Part shown: in pieces, positions 45,232 through 56,852 of the stretch
Numbering within the stretch: the first letter of the stretch is position 1
Layout of the letters: the number at the start of each line of letters is the position of its first letter
Assembly (NCBI GenBank): GCA_040954595.2
Contig: CM082587.2
Coordinates: forward strand, 12,090,001-12,154,000
Direction: 5' to 3'
Source of the DNA: Balanoglossus misakiensis
Taxonomy: Eukaryota; Hemichordata
Length of the DNA stretch: 64,000 bases
Notes under the pieces: generated by a model
The model's database searches: none
What the model saw: the letters and a program-made list of their open reading frames with translations, nothing else
Told to the model about the DNA's origin: nothing
Position numbers and translations under genes: made by a program

Positions 45232-46517
45232 GGGGGCACAAGCGCCCTCAGGCGGCTTGTGCCCCCATTGTTATTGTTGGAATATTTCTTCTTTATTCTT
45301 CTTCTTCTTCTTCTTCTTCTTCTTCTTCCGAGAAATTCGGCCAGGTAGATCTGGAAAACCGCTGCACCTAGGGGGCTGAAACTTGGTAGGGTGATAGGGG
45401 CCAATGAGTAGACGTGCAGTGGCTCGTGAATATTTAATTAGTCACGTGACTTGGCGGCCATATTGGATTTCCTGAAAATCGTTAAACGAGTCCTTCTCAA
45501 AAACTACTGGGCCGATCGAGTTCAAATTTGGTGTGCAGGTAGCCTACCTTCTGTCCATCATTTTACCCCATTGAAATCATGACGTCACACATAAATTTTT
45601 TTTGCTACAATTGTTTTTCTGAAAAACTATTTAAAACTTTAAAAATCTTCTTCTCCAGAACCAGCGATTGCCGAGTCACGGGATTTGGGGCATGTGGTCA
45701 CCTAACCTATGTCTATCAAGTTTGCGAAGCGCACTGTGATTGGTCGACCATTATGGCGGCCATGTTGGATTTTCGGAAAACCATTGAAAAATGAAAATTC
45801 CGTTTTGTAGCCAAAATATTGACAGCACAGAACTTCTTTTTTTGGATATGAGTCATCATATGACCGGAAGTTGTCACAATTTTTCGGGGTAATTTTCACA
45901 TGACCTTTGACCCAGTTTTAAAACAACTAATTATATATGCATATTCCCCATACCTCCTCTTGTCAAAGCACCACAGTCATGAATTTTGTGGACATGGGTA
46001 CTAATGCTGCCAGGACATGGCACAAATGTTTTGGTAATTTTGGCAATGACCCTTGACCTATTTCTGAAACATCATTTTTCTGCATATCTAATTCCAGGCT
46101 AACCAAGAGGGCTAGAGGTCTGGTTTTAGTTGGACATGGGCCACTCTGGGGTCAAAATTTTATGCCCAAATTTTGCGTGACCTTGGATGACCTTTGATCT
46201 ACTTTCCCATAGCTCAGCATCCACAGCAGTTAGAGTCCTGGCTTTTGGGTGGCAGATGGAGCACATATGGAGTCTTACACAAGACCTCATTAATTATGCG
46301 CATACCTAATTCTAGACGAACCAATAGAGCCAGGGGTCTTGTTTTTGTTGGACCTAGACTTGTATGGGGTCCAATATTTTTGCCCAAATTTGGGGTGACC
46401 TCAGGTGACCTTTGACCTACTTTCCCATATCTTGGTATCCACAGCAGATACAGCCTTGGCATTTGCTGGTTACAATGGGAACCGCTTGTGCCCCCCCAAC
46501 GCTGCTTGCAGCTTTAA
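45232..46517 (-). mobile_element. GCTGCAAGCAGC-family element, solitary copy
   Basis: Reversed relative to 10448-13214. It starts with the hairpin GGGGGCACAAGC..GCTTGTGCCCCC, then a (CTT)n run, and ends GCTGCTTGCAGCTTTAA. It is the uninterrupted reference for the family, 1286 bp, and shows where the nested copy entered the outer one at 11660. No coding. Confidence 0.85.
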
Positions 46518-46519
46518 TT

Positions 46520-47660
46520 TTCCATGTTATTGGTAAAAGTCTTTGAAATTTAGTATGAAGCCTCCTAATGTTGTCTAAGTAACCATAGTTTTGTTCAAAT
46601 TGTTGCAAAATTTGCATATCTATAATTTTGAGCATTATTTGCCATTTTTGGTCAAAAAATGTTTTTCTTTAAAACCTCATGCCAGATTGCTTTGCAATTT
46701 GGTAGGCATGTTCGTAGGGGTAACCTAAATAATATGTTGTAAAAAATGTGATATTTGCATAAATGTGTTATCGGGGAAACTTTTGCAATTTTTGTCAAAA
46801 ATTGTTTTCACTGAAACCGCTTGTCCTATTGCATTGAACTTAGGCAGCATGTTCCTTGTAGTGATTGAAGTAAGATATTGTACAATTTTGGTGATATTTG
46901 CATATTTGTGTTTTTGCCACTTTTGAACAAATATTTTCTGTGAAACTGCTTGTTGGATTGCTTTGAAATTAGTTTTTTCTCTGATTGCTTTGAAATTTAG
47001 GATATAATTTCATAACACATACCTGTATATGTGCAACTTTTATTCAATTCTGAGATCAGAAAGATTAAATATTTAGCGAGTTTTTTTGGTAAGTTTCTTT
47101 GTTTTTGGTTAGCAAATCTTCTCCTAAACAAATTGTCCAGTTGTTTTTAAAGTTACTATTTACAAGGAGTTGTTACCTCGAACAAAGACATGTTTACATA
47201 ACTTAAATAGGCCAGCTGTTACAGAGACCACCAGCTATCACATTTTAATTACCAGTGGCAGGTCAGTGTGTGTCTGTTCCAGGGCTGACTGAAAGAAGTT
47301 GCTTCGCATATGTGTTTGTGTACAGACAATTTTTGGTCAATTTTTTTTTCTAGCACCACTTGTAAGACTGCCATGACACATGACAGTTTATTGGGCATGT
47401 TCCTTGTTAATGTTTTTACATTGCATATTTCTATATGGTCAGATCATATCTGCAGGCAAATGTCACCTGTAATTTTTATTCTGCTGTGTCACTGTTTCCG
47501 CATAATCCTCAAATGTCATCAGATCTCCGAATGTGATGAAAACAGTGTGTTTTGAGTGGGTTTTTTTAATGACCTTTTGGGTTAAAAGTGGCAAAAATGG
47601 CAATTTTGTCTTCAAAGGGGTCAATAAGACTGACTTTTTTGGAATCAGCACCATTTTTTA
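46520..47660 (-). mobile_element. Fragment of the XPG/OTU transposon (intron plus coding block)
   Basis: On the minus strand, 47654-47463 reads TFEDYAETVTQQ, then NKNYR, followed by the same donor and the same about 950-bp intron-like sequence as 21376-22342. No terminal repeats or nuclease part are nearby. It is a truncated second member. Confidence 0.65.
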
Positions 47661-48067
47661 CATTGAATGGACTAGTTTGCTCAAACTTTCCTTACCAAAA
47701 ATTCTGTTTAATCTTCTGTAACATGTATACTAGTGTACATGTAGCTGCCTGATAGTTTGCCCTGTGTGTGTAATTGCTGAGTGACATAACGCATTCTGTG
47801 ATTGATGCAGTCACGTAACCACCAATCGAACGATTGTTATAAGGAGAACTGCACGACCTTTAACCGCATTAGCATACCTGATTTTTAGGGCTCGATATTA
47901 CCTCTGAGGACGCAATATTTAAGTTGAAGTTTTTTTATTTTATCATATTAGAGCAAGAAGACTTGTCTTTTATGTAAAAAAAATAGACCCTAATATACAG
48001 AGTGCATTTTGAAACGATAGGCAGGTCCGGCCCATAGCCTAATTCTTCATTTTTCTGTCATGCGTAG
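47661..48067 (+). other. Intron, nothing recognised
   Basis: AT-rich sequence before a TGCGTAG acceptor. No repeat termini or coding. Confidence 0.5.
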
Positions 48068-48183
48068 GAATTGATTAGTGCTAACAACCCATGTCAAAAT
48101 GGCAGCACTTGCCAACCCTAACCTCGTGTGTGGCATTGACGTGCACCTGCCAAGGATGCTTTACTGGGAGCGCTGTGAAAATT
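48068..48183 (+). pseudogene. EGF-like exon with frameshift
   Basis: LISANNPCQNGSTCQP then TAA. The rest (TSCVALTCTCQGCFTGSAV) is in the next frame. The donor GTCAGT is weak and the last cysteine is missing. Confidence 0.72.
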
Positions 48184-48565
48184 GTCAGTCAGTTTCTTTT
48201 GTCAAATTAATCAATATGTGTGGGACTGCTATACATGTATATAAAACAGAATACTGCGATGGAAAATTCTATAACTTAATGTTTCAGTGGATATATGACT
48301 TAAAGTTAGCAGTATGCAGTGAATTCAACAGAAAGTGTGAGCTCTGTGCGACTGTGCCAATGAAAATCTCACCACAAACAAAAATGACAGGTATACACTG
48401 TATATTAGCAGCTTTGTCTCTGTAATAGCCATAGTGTTTTGAAGTTGAAAACTTGCAAAGTGTGCAGTTTTATTCACACTACAAAGGAAACATTGTTGAA
48501 ACGGATTATCTGTGTACATTGTCAAACTGTACACTTGTCGTGAGATTTATTCTCAATTATATTAC

Positions 48566-48655
48566 TATATTATATCATGCTACCGTCCGCAACTCTGATT
48601 GGACGAGAGCTAAATCCAGCGATGCTAAAATACTCAATAATGCACTGCTGGCAGT
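48566..48655. repeat. Half of the 6221-6443 hairpin element
   Basis: ATTATATCATGCTACCGTCC onward matches the right side of the hairpin element inverted. It is fused directly to the gag-protease fragment that follows. Confidence 0.65.
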
Positions 48656-49310
48656 GGTAAAACGGGCTTTCTGTTTGCCACATGGGTTTGTTCTTTAGGT
48701 TGTTGTGTGTGTTTACACCCATCATGTTTATTGTAGAACCAGGGTCGATCAGTGAGGCAACTGCTGTTTGTTCTATCTGCACTGTTACTCGAGGCCTCCT
48801 GCCATTTGATTGTTGTACAGTGAAGCAGTATTCATCTCCCGAGCTGTCTTCCACTTTATGCACAGCTTTGACAGTTTTATCCTTGTCTACCCTATTTGCC
48901 TTGCCTTTTGAATGGTAGCATTTGGCTAAATGGTTAGGTTTGCCACACTTCCTGCATGACTTGCCTTTAGCTGGACATACTGAGTCATGTGGATAGGTGC
49001 CACCACAATAATAACAAGTGGACGGTCCTTTCGCTGGCTGCTGATGAGCTCTCTTTTGTTTATTTGGTTTAGAGCGTTGATGGCGCTGTTTTCTGACCGC
49101 ATTCACAGATGCCGTATCTGCACCATTATTTTGGGTTTTCTCCTCAATCCCACTAGCCTGAACCTCTGATACCTCAAATGAACAGGCTGTACTCAGTAGA
49201 TTCTCTAGTGTCGTCTCCTCCCGAAGAGCACGATGTCTGAGACGGGCTGATGTGAATCCTCGTATGATTTGTGATTTGACCTCTTGATCCGGCTAGCTGA
49301 TTCTCCATGT
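48655..49310 (-). mobile_element. Gypsy-like gag and protease fragment
   Basis: The minus strand reads, from 49310, an end-of-gag helix (GFTSARLRHRALREETTLEN), then two cysteine knuckles, CYYCGGTYPHDSVC and CRKCGKPNHLAKC, and a protease start ASLIDPGSTINMMG. There DxGS replaces the usual DTG/DSG by Pro. No RT, integrase or LTR is attached. A different lineage from the 58694 element, though both have the paired-knuckle layout. Confidence 0.78.
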
Positions 49311-49698
49311 TCTCTGTCCTCGTCGCAAAATATAGAATCGTGGGTGGGCAATAATGACAACACGAGACACCAAGTCCGGCATGTAAGAGTGAGAGTGCCT
49401 AGCCTCGTTCACGCACTTTATTCATAATGACCCGAATGTTTACGTCATTTTACAGAATGTATAAAGTATAGATGCTCACCGGTGTTTGGACACTACAATA
49501 TACATGTGACTGCAGTGTCTTTCCAATCATGAATTTGCAAGGTGTCCTTCGGAGAAAATCTTCTGATTCTCTTTTCTGATTTGCTTTGCATATATGACTT
49601 AATGATCTCATTTGTTGGAATTCCCTGTCCCAAATTTTTGATGATCAGTCTCTGCCCCATTGCTCATCGTCCCAACTTTCTTGTGTATTGAAAACCAG
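49311..49698 (+). other. Intron, possible gag 5' remnant
   Basis: The first 150 bp may continue the retrotransposon (stop-broken), the rest is intron ending AAAACCAG. Confidence 0.4.
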
Positions 49699-49822
49699 GA
49701 ATCAACCAATGCGATCCCAATCCGTGCTTGAACAGTGGTTTCTGCAAGATGACATCTGGATCATGTGAACTGTACACATGTTTCTGTCAGAATTGTTTTC
49801 ACTGGTGACCTTTGTGAACAAA
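49699..49822 (+). pseudogene. EGF-like exon with one-base insertion
   Basis: GINQCDPNPCLNSGFCKMTS, then SCELYTCFCQNCF. The end (TGDLCEQ) is one base out of frame at TTTTCACTGG. Splice sites (AACCAG, AAA|GTAAGT) are intact. Confidence 0.8.
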
Positions 49823-49929
49823 GTAAGTTTTGATTTATTGTCTTGGGATAATAATTTATACAGTTTAAAGTATCACCATTTCTTTCAATATGTAGATTTT
49901 TTGTTTTTCTCTACAAGTGTAATCAAGAT

Positions 49930-50113
49930 CTGCATGAAAATTTGTGTCGCTGTCACCGAACCCATCTAGTCCATACAACCAACAGTATGAATCACCACCT
50001 CATGCTGGGCGTAGCCATAGGCTATACATGCCTGCCGGTATCGAAGGCCATTATGAGTATTGGTACCAGACCCCTCTTGAGAATGAATCATGGTTCCACC
50101 CTTATGGTAAAAA
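49930..50113 (+). CDS. Possible exon, Tyr/Pro-rich tail
   Basis: An open frame reads SLSPNPSSPYNQQYESPPHA, then RLYMPAGIEGHYEYWYQTPL and WFHPYGKK, and stops or splices at AAAA|GTAAGA. Composition is coding-like and unlike the EGF modules. No convincing acceptor in phase is visible before it, so the left end is a guess. It could be a juxtamembrane or cytoplasmic segment. Confidence 0.4.
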
Positions 50114-50564
50114 GTAAGATTACTCCATGCTAATAAATGACAATATTAGAATGAAAGTACATTCCAAGTGACTTGTTGGGAGTATCGGGCCACTTAATCC
50201 CGAAAAATTGCAATCAGCCTGATTTTCAGTTAACCAATCTAAAGCCCAACTTTTCGTGTATTTAGTTGGGTTTCTAAAACTAACAAATTTTTTGACTATA
50301 TTTATGGCATGATGAACACTACTCTCATCAAATAAAATAATGTTGTGTCGTCCACAACTGGTGTAATTTTTATGTGTTTGGAATCGTAGACACCATTTAT
50401 CTTTTAGTCAACTCTAAATCTAATATAACAGTCGCGAAAATTGCTATGACAAACAAAAAATGAAGTGCTGACAGGGGACACCCTTGTCAGATCCCTTTGG
50501 ATGGAGAACATTTAGAGAAGACATTGCCATTTTTCAAACATCTAGTATGTGATTATACATAGTT
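50114..50564 (+). other. Intron, nothing recognised
   Basis: No splice-flanked exon or repeat termini. Confidence 0.5.
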
Positions 50565-50568
50565 TTAA

Positions 50569-50860
50569 CCCTAACGCTGCCAAGTCAGTTTGATATCCAG
50601 GGTGCCTAGAATCCTGGCTCCCAGGCCTGTTAGGCTGCCAAGGGCGTGTTACGCAGTAGGGCCTATACAAGACCCTCAAACCAAACCAGAGCAAACCAGT
50701 ACGATTTAGTACATTTAAGGGGGGTTTAGACTGCCAAGTGTGTCTAACATATGAGAGCCATGGCAAGACAGTCAAAATACGTTTAGGAAGAAAAAATGGC
50801 AAATACATATTTTAAGGGACTTGACACTCTAAACAGGTATGACACCTAGTAGCATTAGGG
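50569..50860. mobile_element. 292-bp piggyBac-like MITE
   Basis: The termini CCCTAACGCT and, inverted, CCCTAATGCT are flanked by TTAA (50565-50568 and 50861-50864). CCC-starting termini with a TTAA duplication is the piggyBac pattern. No coding. Confidence 0.75.
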
Positions 50861-51531
50861 TTAAAATATAGCTGCAAGCCAAAATGGTCATCTGAGGTCA
50901 CCCGAAATTTGGGCAAAATTTTTTGACCCCATACTGGTCCAGGTCCATCAGAAACCAAACCTTCAGCCCTATTGGTTCGCCTGGAATTAGGTATGCACAT
51001 AATTAATGAGTTAAGCAGTTGTACAGGTGACCTCAAAATTCGGCTTTTCATTTTAGTCCCATCCCTCGAAATGCTAAGGCTGTACCTGCTCTGGAGGCCG
51101 AGATATGAGAAAGTAGATCACCTGAGGTCACCCAAAATATTATGGAAAAAATTGGACCCCACACTTGTCCATGTCCAACAGAAACAAAACCTCTAGCCCT
51201 ATTGGTAAGCCTAGAATTAGGTATGCACATAATTAATTAGGTCAAAGGTCAAGGGGTAACAAGTACATGTGTATGCTTCATCCCACCAAATATGAAGTCT
51301 GTCGGTCTAATAGTTACGTACTTATGAGCATTTATGTTATAAATAGTTCAAAGGTCACCGAGGTCACGTGACATTGCGGCGAAATGATTTGGTCCAATAG
51401 TTGTACCTGTCCACCAAAAATCAGCTCCCTAGGTGTATTAGTTAGCGTAGAAGTAGATATGTGTTTTTCAAGGTGGGTCAAAGGTCAAGGGGTCACCCGA
51501 AATTTGGCTTCTCATTTCGGCCCCTTGGTCA

Positions 51532-51682
51532 GTCCCTGTTCACTCCATAAATGGAGACGTGTTCTGCGCAACCGCAGTAGGTGTAACCTCGTGAACTCAG
51601 ATGTGCACATGCGTACAGCAGTCCCTGTTCACACCATAAATGGAGACGTGTTCTGCGCAACCACAGCTGGACCTGTGAAAGA
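51532..51682. repeat. Partial tandem duplication
   Basis: CAGTCCCTGTTCACTCCATA through TTCTGCGCAACCGCAG is repeated about 88 bp downstream with two changes. Confidence 0.85.
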
Positions 51683-52224
51683 TTAAATCCGATCGACATA
51701 TTTAGTTTCCGTATATTATATTGACCAATGCAGACTAAGTCTAATAGAATTACTACATGTAGTATATCGTGTATAATACACACGTTTGGCAATATTGCAG
51801 TTTGAGTGTTAGATGCAGACGTGTATACCCGATCTAAATTTCCGACCTACACATGTACATGTATCACTGTTCACATGTACATACACCGTAACTGCGTTCT
51901 GAAAATGACATGGTATTTTCAAAATGTTACCCCAGATTACCCCATCATGTGAGAGCCATGAAACTCACACCCATTGTCCAGCAGTAGTTAGTTGACTATC
52001 CTATTCACTCAAAACAAAAAGAACGGGTGTGAAAAAGTCACTAAAACAGCATTGATACAGAGGTGTATAACACTGTTCATGATTTCAAGAGAAAAACATG
52101 AACACAGCCCAGTCACTGTATGTGGCGATATCTTTCTAAGTATTTCACTCAACTTGTACAGACGATGCCATGCTGTCTTCTGGAATGTGCTGGTAACGTC
52201 ACACATCGAAACATATTGATGATG

Positions 52225-52335
52225 CCCTTCCCTGCGGCTCGGGCATCATCAATATTATTAAGGTCAAAGATCACCATCCCTTGTGCAGGCAAAAGATCAT
52301 GATATTGCCCTCGCTAACATGTGTTATTATTTAAA
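52225..52335. mobile_element. Small hairpin element
   Basis: GATGATGCCC and GGGCATCATC form a stem whose loop contains CCTGCGGCTC (GAGCCGCAGG on the other strand). It is followed by the repeat shared with 7094-7166. Confidence 0.6.
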
Positions 52336-52683
52336 TACGATGTTGTCATAGCTTTGCTATGCGGGTATAGTAAAGCCTATGCCTTGGTCCAGACCCCCCA
52401 TGGTCAATGAAAAAAAATGAAATATAATGATCAAAAATCTTCTTCTCAAAATCGACATACCCTAATTTGAAAATTTCGCCCTTATATGGTCATCAGGTCA
52501 CTTGACTAATTTAACATTCACGGACGTACTGCACCAGATCTCATTGGCCTGCATCATTGTGCCATATTTGAGAATTGTAGGTTTAGCCGTTTTCAAGATC
52601 CTAGTGGCCGATGAAAGTGCCAAAGAAGAAGAAAAATGCCAGCAATACCAATAGGGGCCCCACCCATAGGGGCTTGGGCCCCT

Positions 52684-53160
52684 AATAAGTTAGTTGTAAA
52701 GTTATTACTGAGCTTGAATTTCACTAGCGACTAAAAGTAAACAAAAACTGATGGTCAAAGTATCACAAGCTTTATTTTGGTTTGATGTAGGATGTAATAT
52801 GCTTATAGCACACTGCCAAATTAATGCCAACCAATAAGACCGGTAGGATATGATCGAAAACCACACGTATTAATGTGTAAAAGGCCGAACTTCCCAATAA
52901 ATTTGGGTAGCCGACTACAGACAGAGTCGAACCGATGCATGATCTGAAGTATCAAGACACATGGACTATTATTTATTGTTTCAACAATTTGACTTAAGTT
53001 TATAATTTCCTATGGCAGTTTTTGCCGACAAGAATGAATGCCCGACCAAACAAAATGGACATTTTCACATGATCTTTACTGAGGTCACAAGTTAGCCAAG
53101 CCCTCATACACGCGCTATTCGGACGTATCGGTGATCTGTTTATGTGTTTAGCTAAGGTGG
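52684..53160 (+). other. Intergenic or intron, nothing recognised
   Basis: No exons or element ends seen. Confidence 0.5.
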
Positions 53161-53169
53161 TAAACTGTT

Positions 53170-54015
53170 CATCAATCAATCAAAAGGACTTATAGAGCAC
53201 CAAACTCCACTGCAATAGTGTTCAATAGTGCTTTACAATGTAAAGTTACTGTTAATAGGCTCTGTTAAACAGATAAGTCTTGATGTGTTTCTTGAAACTG
53301 TCAAGGCTAGGTGACTAGCATACCTCTATTGGGACACTGTTCCAGATGAGTGGGGCGATATACGAAAAAGCACGATCGCCGTACGTTTTCTTCTTACTCC
53401 ATGGTACATGAAGTAGAAATTTGTCATTTGAACGAAGAAGTCTTGTTGAAGTTTTCAGATGGATTAAGTCAGAGATGTAAGCTGGTGCTGTGTTGTTTAA
53501 TGCCTTATATGTCATAAGCAAGATCTTGTATTGGATTCTATAGTGTACAGGCAACCAATGTAAATCCATGAGAACAGGAGTAATATGATCCGTTTTACGG
53601 GTACGAGAAACGATCCTGGCTGCAGAATTCAGGGCATGCTGTAGCATGCATGATGATGGTAAACCACAGAGTAGTGCATTACAGTAGTTCAGTTTTGATG
53701 TGATTAGAGCATGAACCAGCATCTGGCAAACTTCCTTAGTGAGGTAACGGCGATGTGGCTGATTTGACGCAGATGGAAGAAAATTGACTTGCAAATTGCA
53801 TTAATGTGCTTATTGAAAGTGTAATTGTCGTCGAATGTCACACCTATATTCCGTGCAGAATTCACAATTTGAACACAACATGATCCAATGCTCATGTGGT
53901 TTATGGGACGAGGCGAGCGGTTGAACTGAGACCTTATCAGGAGTACCTCGGTTTTGCCACCATTGAGTTGAAGTTTATTATGTGTCATCCAGGTTTTTAT
54001 TTCGTGAACTGCACT
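53170..54015 (-). mobile_element. CR1/L2-like LINE reverse-transcriptase 3' fragment
   Basis: The minus strand reads NKLQLNGGKTEVLLI (53988 onward), then in a second frame LTKEVCQMLVHALITSKLNY, LQHALNSAARIVSRTRKTDH, ITPVLMDLHWLPVHYRIQYK and YGDRAFSYIAPLIWNSVPIE. The 3' end is a TTGATTGATTGATG microsatellite, a typical L2 tail. Truncated at 5' before the RT catalytic core, with a frame change near 53750. It abuts the start of block C'. Confidence 0.88.
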
Positions 54016-54304
54016 TTCCAGTTAAATATCGCAACTAGCCATAATGTTTGACTGGGGGGAGCACCTATACTAATGCGAGAACCAGGGATTGAAAGTTTCA
54101 CCTGTGTTTTGATACCTTAGTTACCCTTATAAGTACATTTGTAGTTTAATAACCATAGTTCTATTGCAAACCATTCTTTCCGTAGTTTCTTGTTTCAAAT
54201 ATTGTAATCTGAATTTATTTTGGTGTTTAACAGGTGTGATTATCTGTATTGGCGGCCATTTTGAAAAAAAATGGTTGACATGGAAACTCTTCAACAGATA
54301 TTTA

Positions 54305-54731
54305 TAGTCTCGGTTACCCAGAGCCCTCTGCTTCTTCCGTTAGGCACTCCAGAAAGAGGGTCTGGGGAAACCCGGTAGACAAATCGCCGGGCGGAATCGG
54401 GACAGCTGCGATGCATGACGGGAGCTTAATATTCCAAAATGGCAACGTCCTGCGCGCGAACCTCACGGCCGACATGTATGTCATACGATAAAGAAAACAT
54501 GCTGAGTAGTGCTAGACCTGCTAAAACTGTCTACAAATTGAAAAGAGAGAGAGAAGTTTGGTTAAAAGTTTTCTAATATCGTCATATCATAATATCGTAC
54601 CGAATATTAAGCTCCCGTCATGCATCGCAGCTGTCCCGATTCCGCCCGGCAATTTGTCTACCGGGTTTCCCCAGACCCTCTTTCTGGAGTGCCTAACGGA
54701 AGAAGCAGAGGGCTCTGGGTAACCGAGACTA
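54305..54731. mobile_element. 427-bp foldback with 10-bp duplication
   Basis: The arms start TAGTCTCGGTTACCCAGAGC and match for about 130 bp with one visible mismatch (ATCGCC/ATTGCC). CAGATATTTA is duplicated at 54295-54304 and 54732-54741, and is single at 30486-30495 in block C. Near-perfect arms imply recent movement. The duplication length fits Mutator-like elements. Confidence 0.88.
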
Positions 54732-55353
54732 CAGATATTTAGTGACTCGCTATCTGAATTCGTTCAGTACACATTAACACACATCTGAGCCAAGTTTGGT
54801 GCTTTTATCACAAAATACACAATCGATATGAAAATTTGGGTTTTGGTGCTCCACTACATATTAAGTAACATTAAGGATGTACGTTCAGTAAAATTGAAAG
54901 TATTGTCATTTTTTTTAATTGTGGATTTTTTTATTCTCCTTTGTATGTATAATGAAAATCCGTAATAAAATATAGGGGTCACTGGGCTTGTTTTTGAAAT
55001 ACAGAGCCATGAATTTGGTCGATAATAGAAGAAATCTGCTGACTCAGCATTTTTCACCAATGGTTTGTCTATGGGCAAAATTCTTAACGCAATTTATCTC
55101 AAAAAAGAGCGCGGTGACGCCTATATTTTATTTGACCAATGAATTTATATTTGCTGGACTGAGCTATGTGTAAAATTTCGTGAAAATGACAATAGTAGAA
55201 GTTTGTTTTCTGGCGATTATCAATGTAATCCTATGGGAAAAAGACCGGGCGCGCAGTGTTTCCAGTTTATGTTCTGCGCGTACATCCTTGATGAAGTTTG
55301 CTGGCTAGAGGGCTCTTAAACCTCCCTAATATTTGACGTCTTTACTCCTACAG

Positions 55354-55586
55354 GACTGCGCAGTTGGAAGTTACCGTTCAGCATGTTCTGAAGCATGCAC
55401 GCTGTGTCCAAGGGTTTCATGTGTGGAACAGCCAGCCTCTCATCACCAACACAATGCGGACAGGGATATTTTGCCAACAATGGAAGTATAGACTGTACGC
55501 CTTGTCCTGCCCTGGGTATAAGTGCCAATATGATGGTATGTCGGAGCCAGAGGTGTGTGAAGATGGATACTACACTAATATAAATG
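55354..55586 (+). pseudogene. GCC2/GCC3-like exon, two frameshifts (block C')
   Basis: Counterpart of 31905-32137 with the same two shifts. A few substitutions, for example ATAGAGG to ATAAATG at the donor. Confidence 0.8.
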
Positions 55587-56055
55587 GTGAGTCAGCACTT
55601 AAAGTTTGGGCATTACTGTGTAATCTTTCACTTAGGCGGACGATCATCTTATGTGCATGTGCCTAATTCTGTGCGTACAAACATTATGTCCAGTCCAAAT
55701 ATTCTGCCAATTTTACATCCAATGCATTCAAATAGTGGACTGCTTCGCTTTCATCCAGTTTTCATGTGCATCGTATAAGTAGACTTTTGTTTTGTCCCGT
55801 CTTTTCACCGAATTTGCTCTTTTCCAAATCTCCGACACAGACTATGATCGTCACATTCTTGTCGGTTGTTAGAACAGCACACTGCCATATGGCATTGACT
55901 GTATACAGTTTCTGTTACCAATATCTCTGGTTTGGCATTTTCCTGTCCTCAATCTTTTGCCAGGGATTTATGTCTCCCCAACCCGCGTGAGAATCCCACG
56001 TCTTTGAAGGTATGACTGTGACTATAAGATTCTATAAATCTCTGTTTATTTTCAG

Positions 56056-56186
56056 CACAAACATCATGTGCTGATTGCCAAGCTGGTAACCATTGTCCAA
56101 ATGGTAACACTGTGATTTTATGCTCGGCTGGTTATTACAGTTCGGCCTTGGACAAAGGATGTCTCGCTGTACCTCTTGCATAACAG
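56056..56186 (+). pseudogene. GCC2/GCC3-like exon, one-base deletion (block C')
   Basis: Counterpart of 33928-34058 with the identical shift. DCQAGNHCPNG here against DCPAGNQCPNG there. Confidence 0.78.
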
Positions 56187-56329
56187 GTAAACTTCTACCC
56201 ACCCACCTTTATTTCCAACATCAAATTTGAATAGACCTCTATTTATGAAAATAATTAAAATTTGCGCCAATTTTTTACAGTGGTATTCAAAGGTTAACTT
56301 GGTGTGTAAATTCTTTGTTTGATTTACAG

Positions 56330-56463
56330 ATCAGCCGGTGCTGAACAGTGTACTATTTGTGAGCAAGGGTACGCCTGCACAGATCCCAGTGCATCGCAAT
56401 TCAAGTGTACCAAGGGTTACGTGTCATTGGCTGGTGCAACAAACTGTACCAGATGTACAAATG
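56330..56463 (+). CDS. GCC2/GCC3-like cysteine exon, intact (block C')
   Basis: Counterpart of 34313-34446. AGAEQCTICEQGYACTDPSA, then KCTKGYVSLAGATNCTRCTN. Open frame and good splice sites. Confidence 0.8.
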
Positions 56464-56574
56464 GTAAGATTGTGGTACTTGTTCAGTTTGCTGTGTGATG
56501 AAACTGAGGGGTATGTGTGTATGCATGTATGTGTTTACAACAGATTTTCAAGTCAGTGCGACTGGGGTTATGTT

Positions 56575-56608
<34 letters not shown>

Positions 56609-56852
56609 TACAACAGATTATCAACTCAGTGCGAGATCTTGCGAGACCCGGTTAGCCATGTGAGATCTCGCAGAGTCTTATGATATTCAGAAAATGGTTG
56701 ATTAGAAATGACATTTAATGTCCTCCAAAGAATTTTCTACATGCCTGTATACTTGTCTCAGAATTATGAAGTGAATCATCTCAAGTAATTTGTTATTTTA
56801 AATGACACTGTATCACAAATACATCACTAAAAACCTCATTTTCTTTAATCAG

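Larger units (their letters stand above)
50865..52683 (+). mobile_element. GCTGCAAGCAGC-family element, degraded copy
   Basis: It starts ATAGCTGCAAGCC, has the GGTCAAAGGTCA-rich body, and ends in a hairpin-like AGGGGCCCC...GGGGCTTGGGCCCCT. Between about 51530 and 52400 unrelated sequence, including a tandem duplication and the dispersed repeat at 52262, has been inserted. Confidence 0.7.

Noticed and set aside
45153-45404. Poly-Arg frame
   Set aside because: It is the reverse reading of a (CTT)n run in a repeat.
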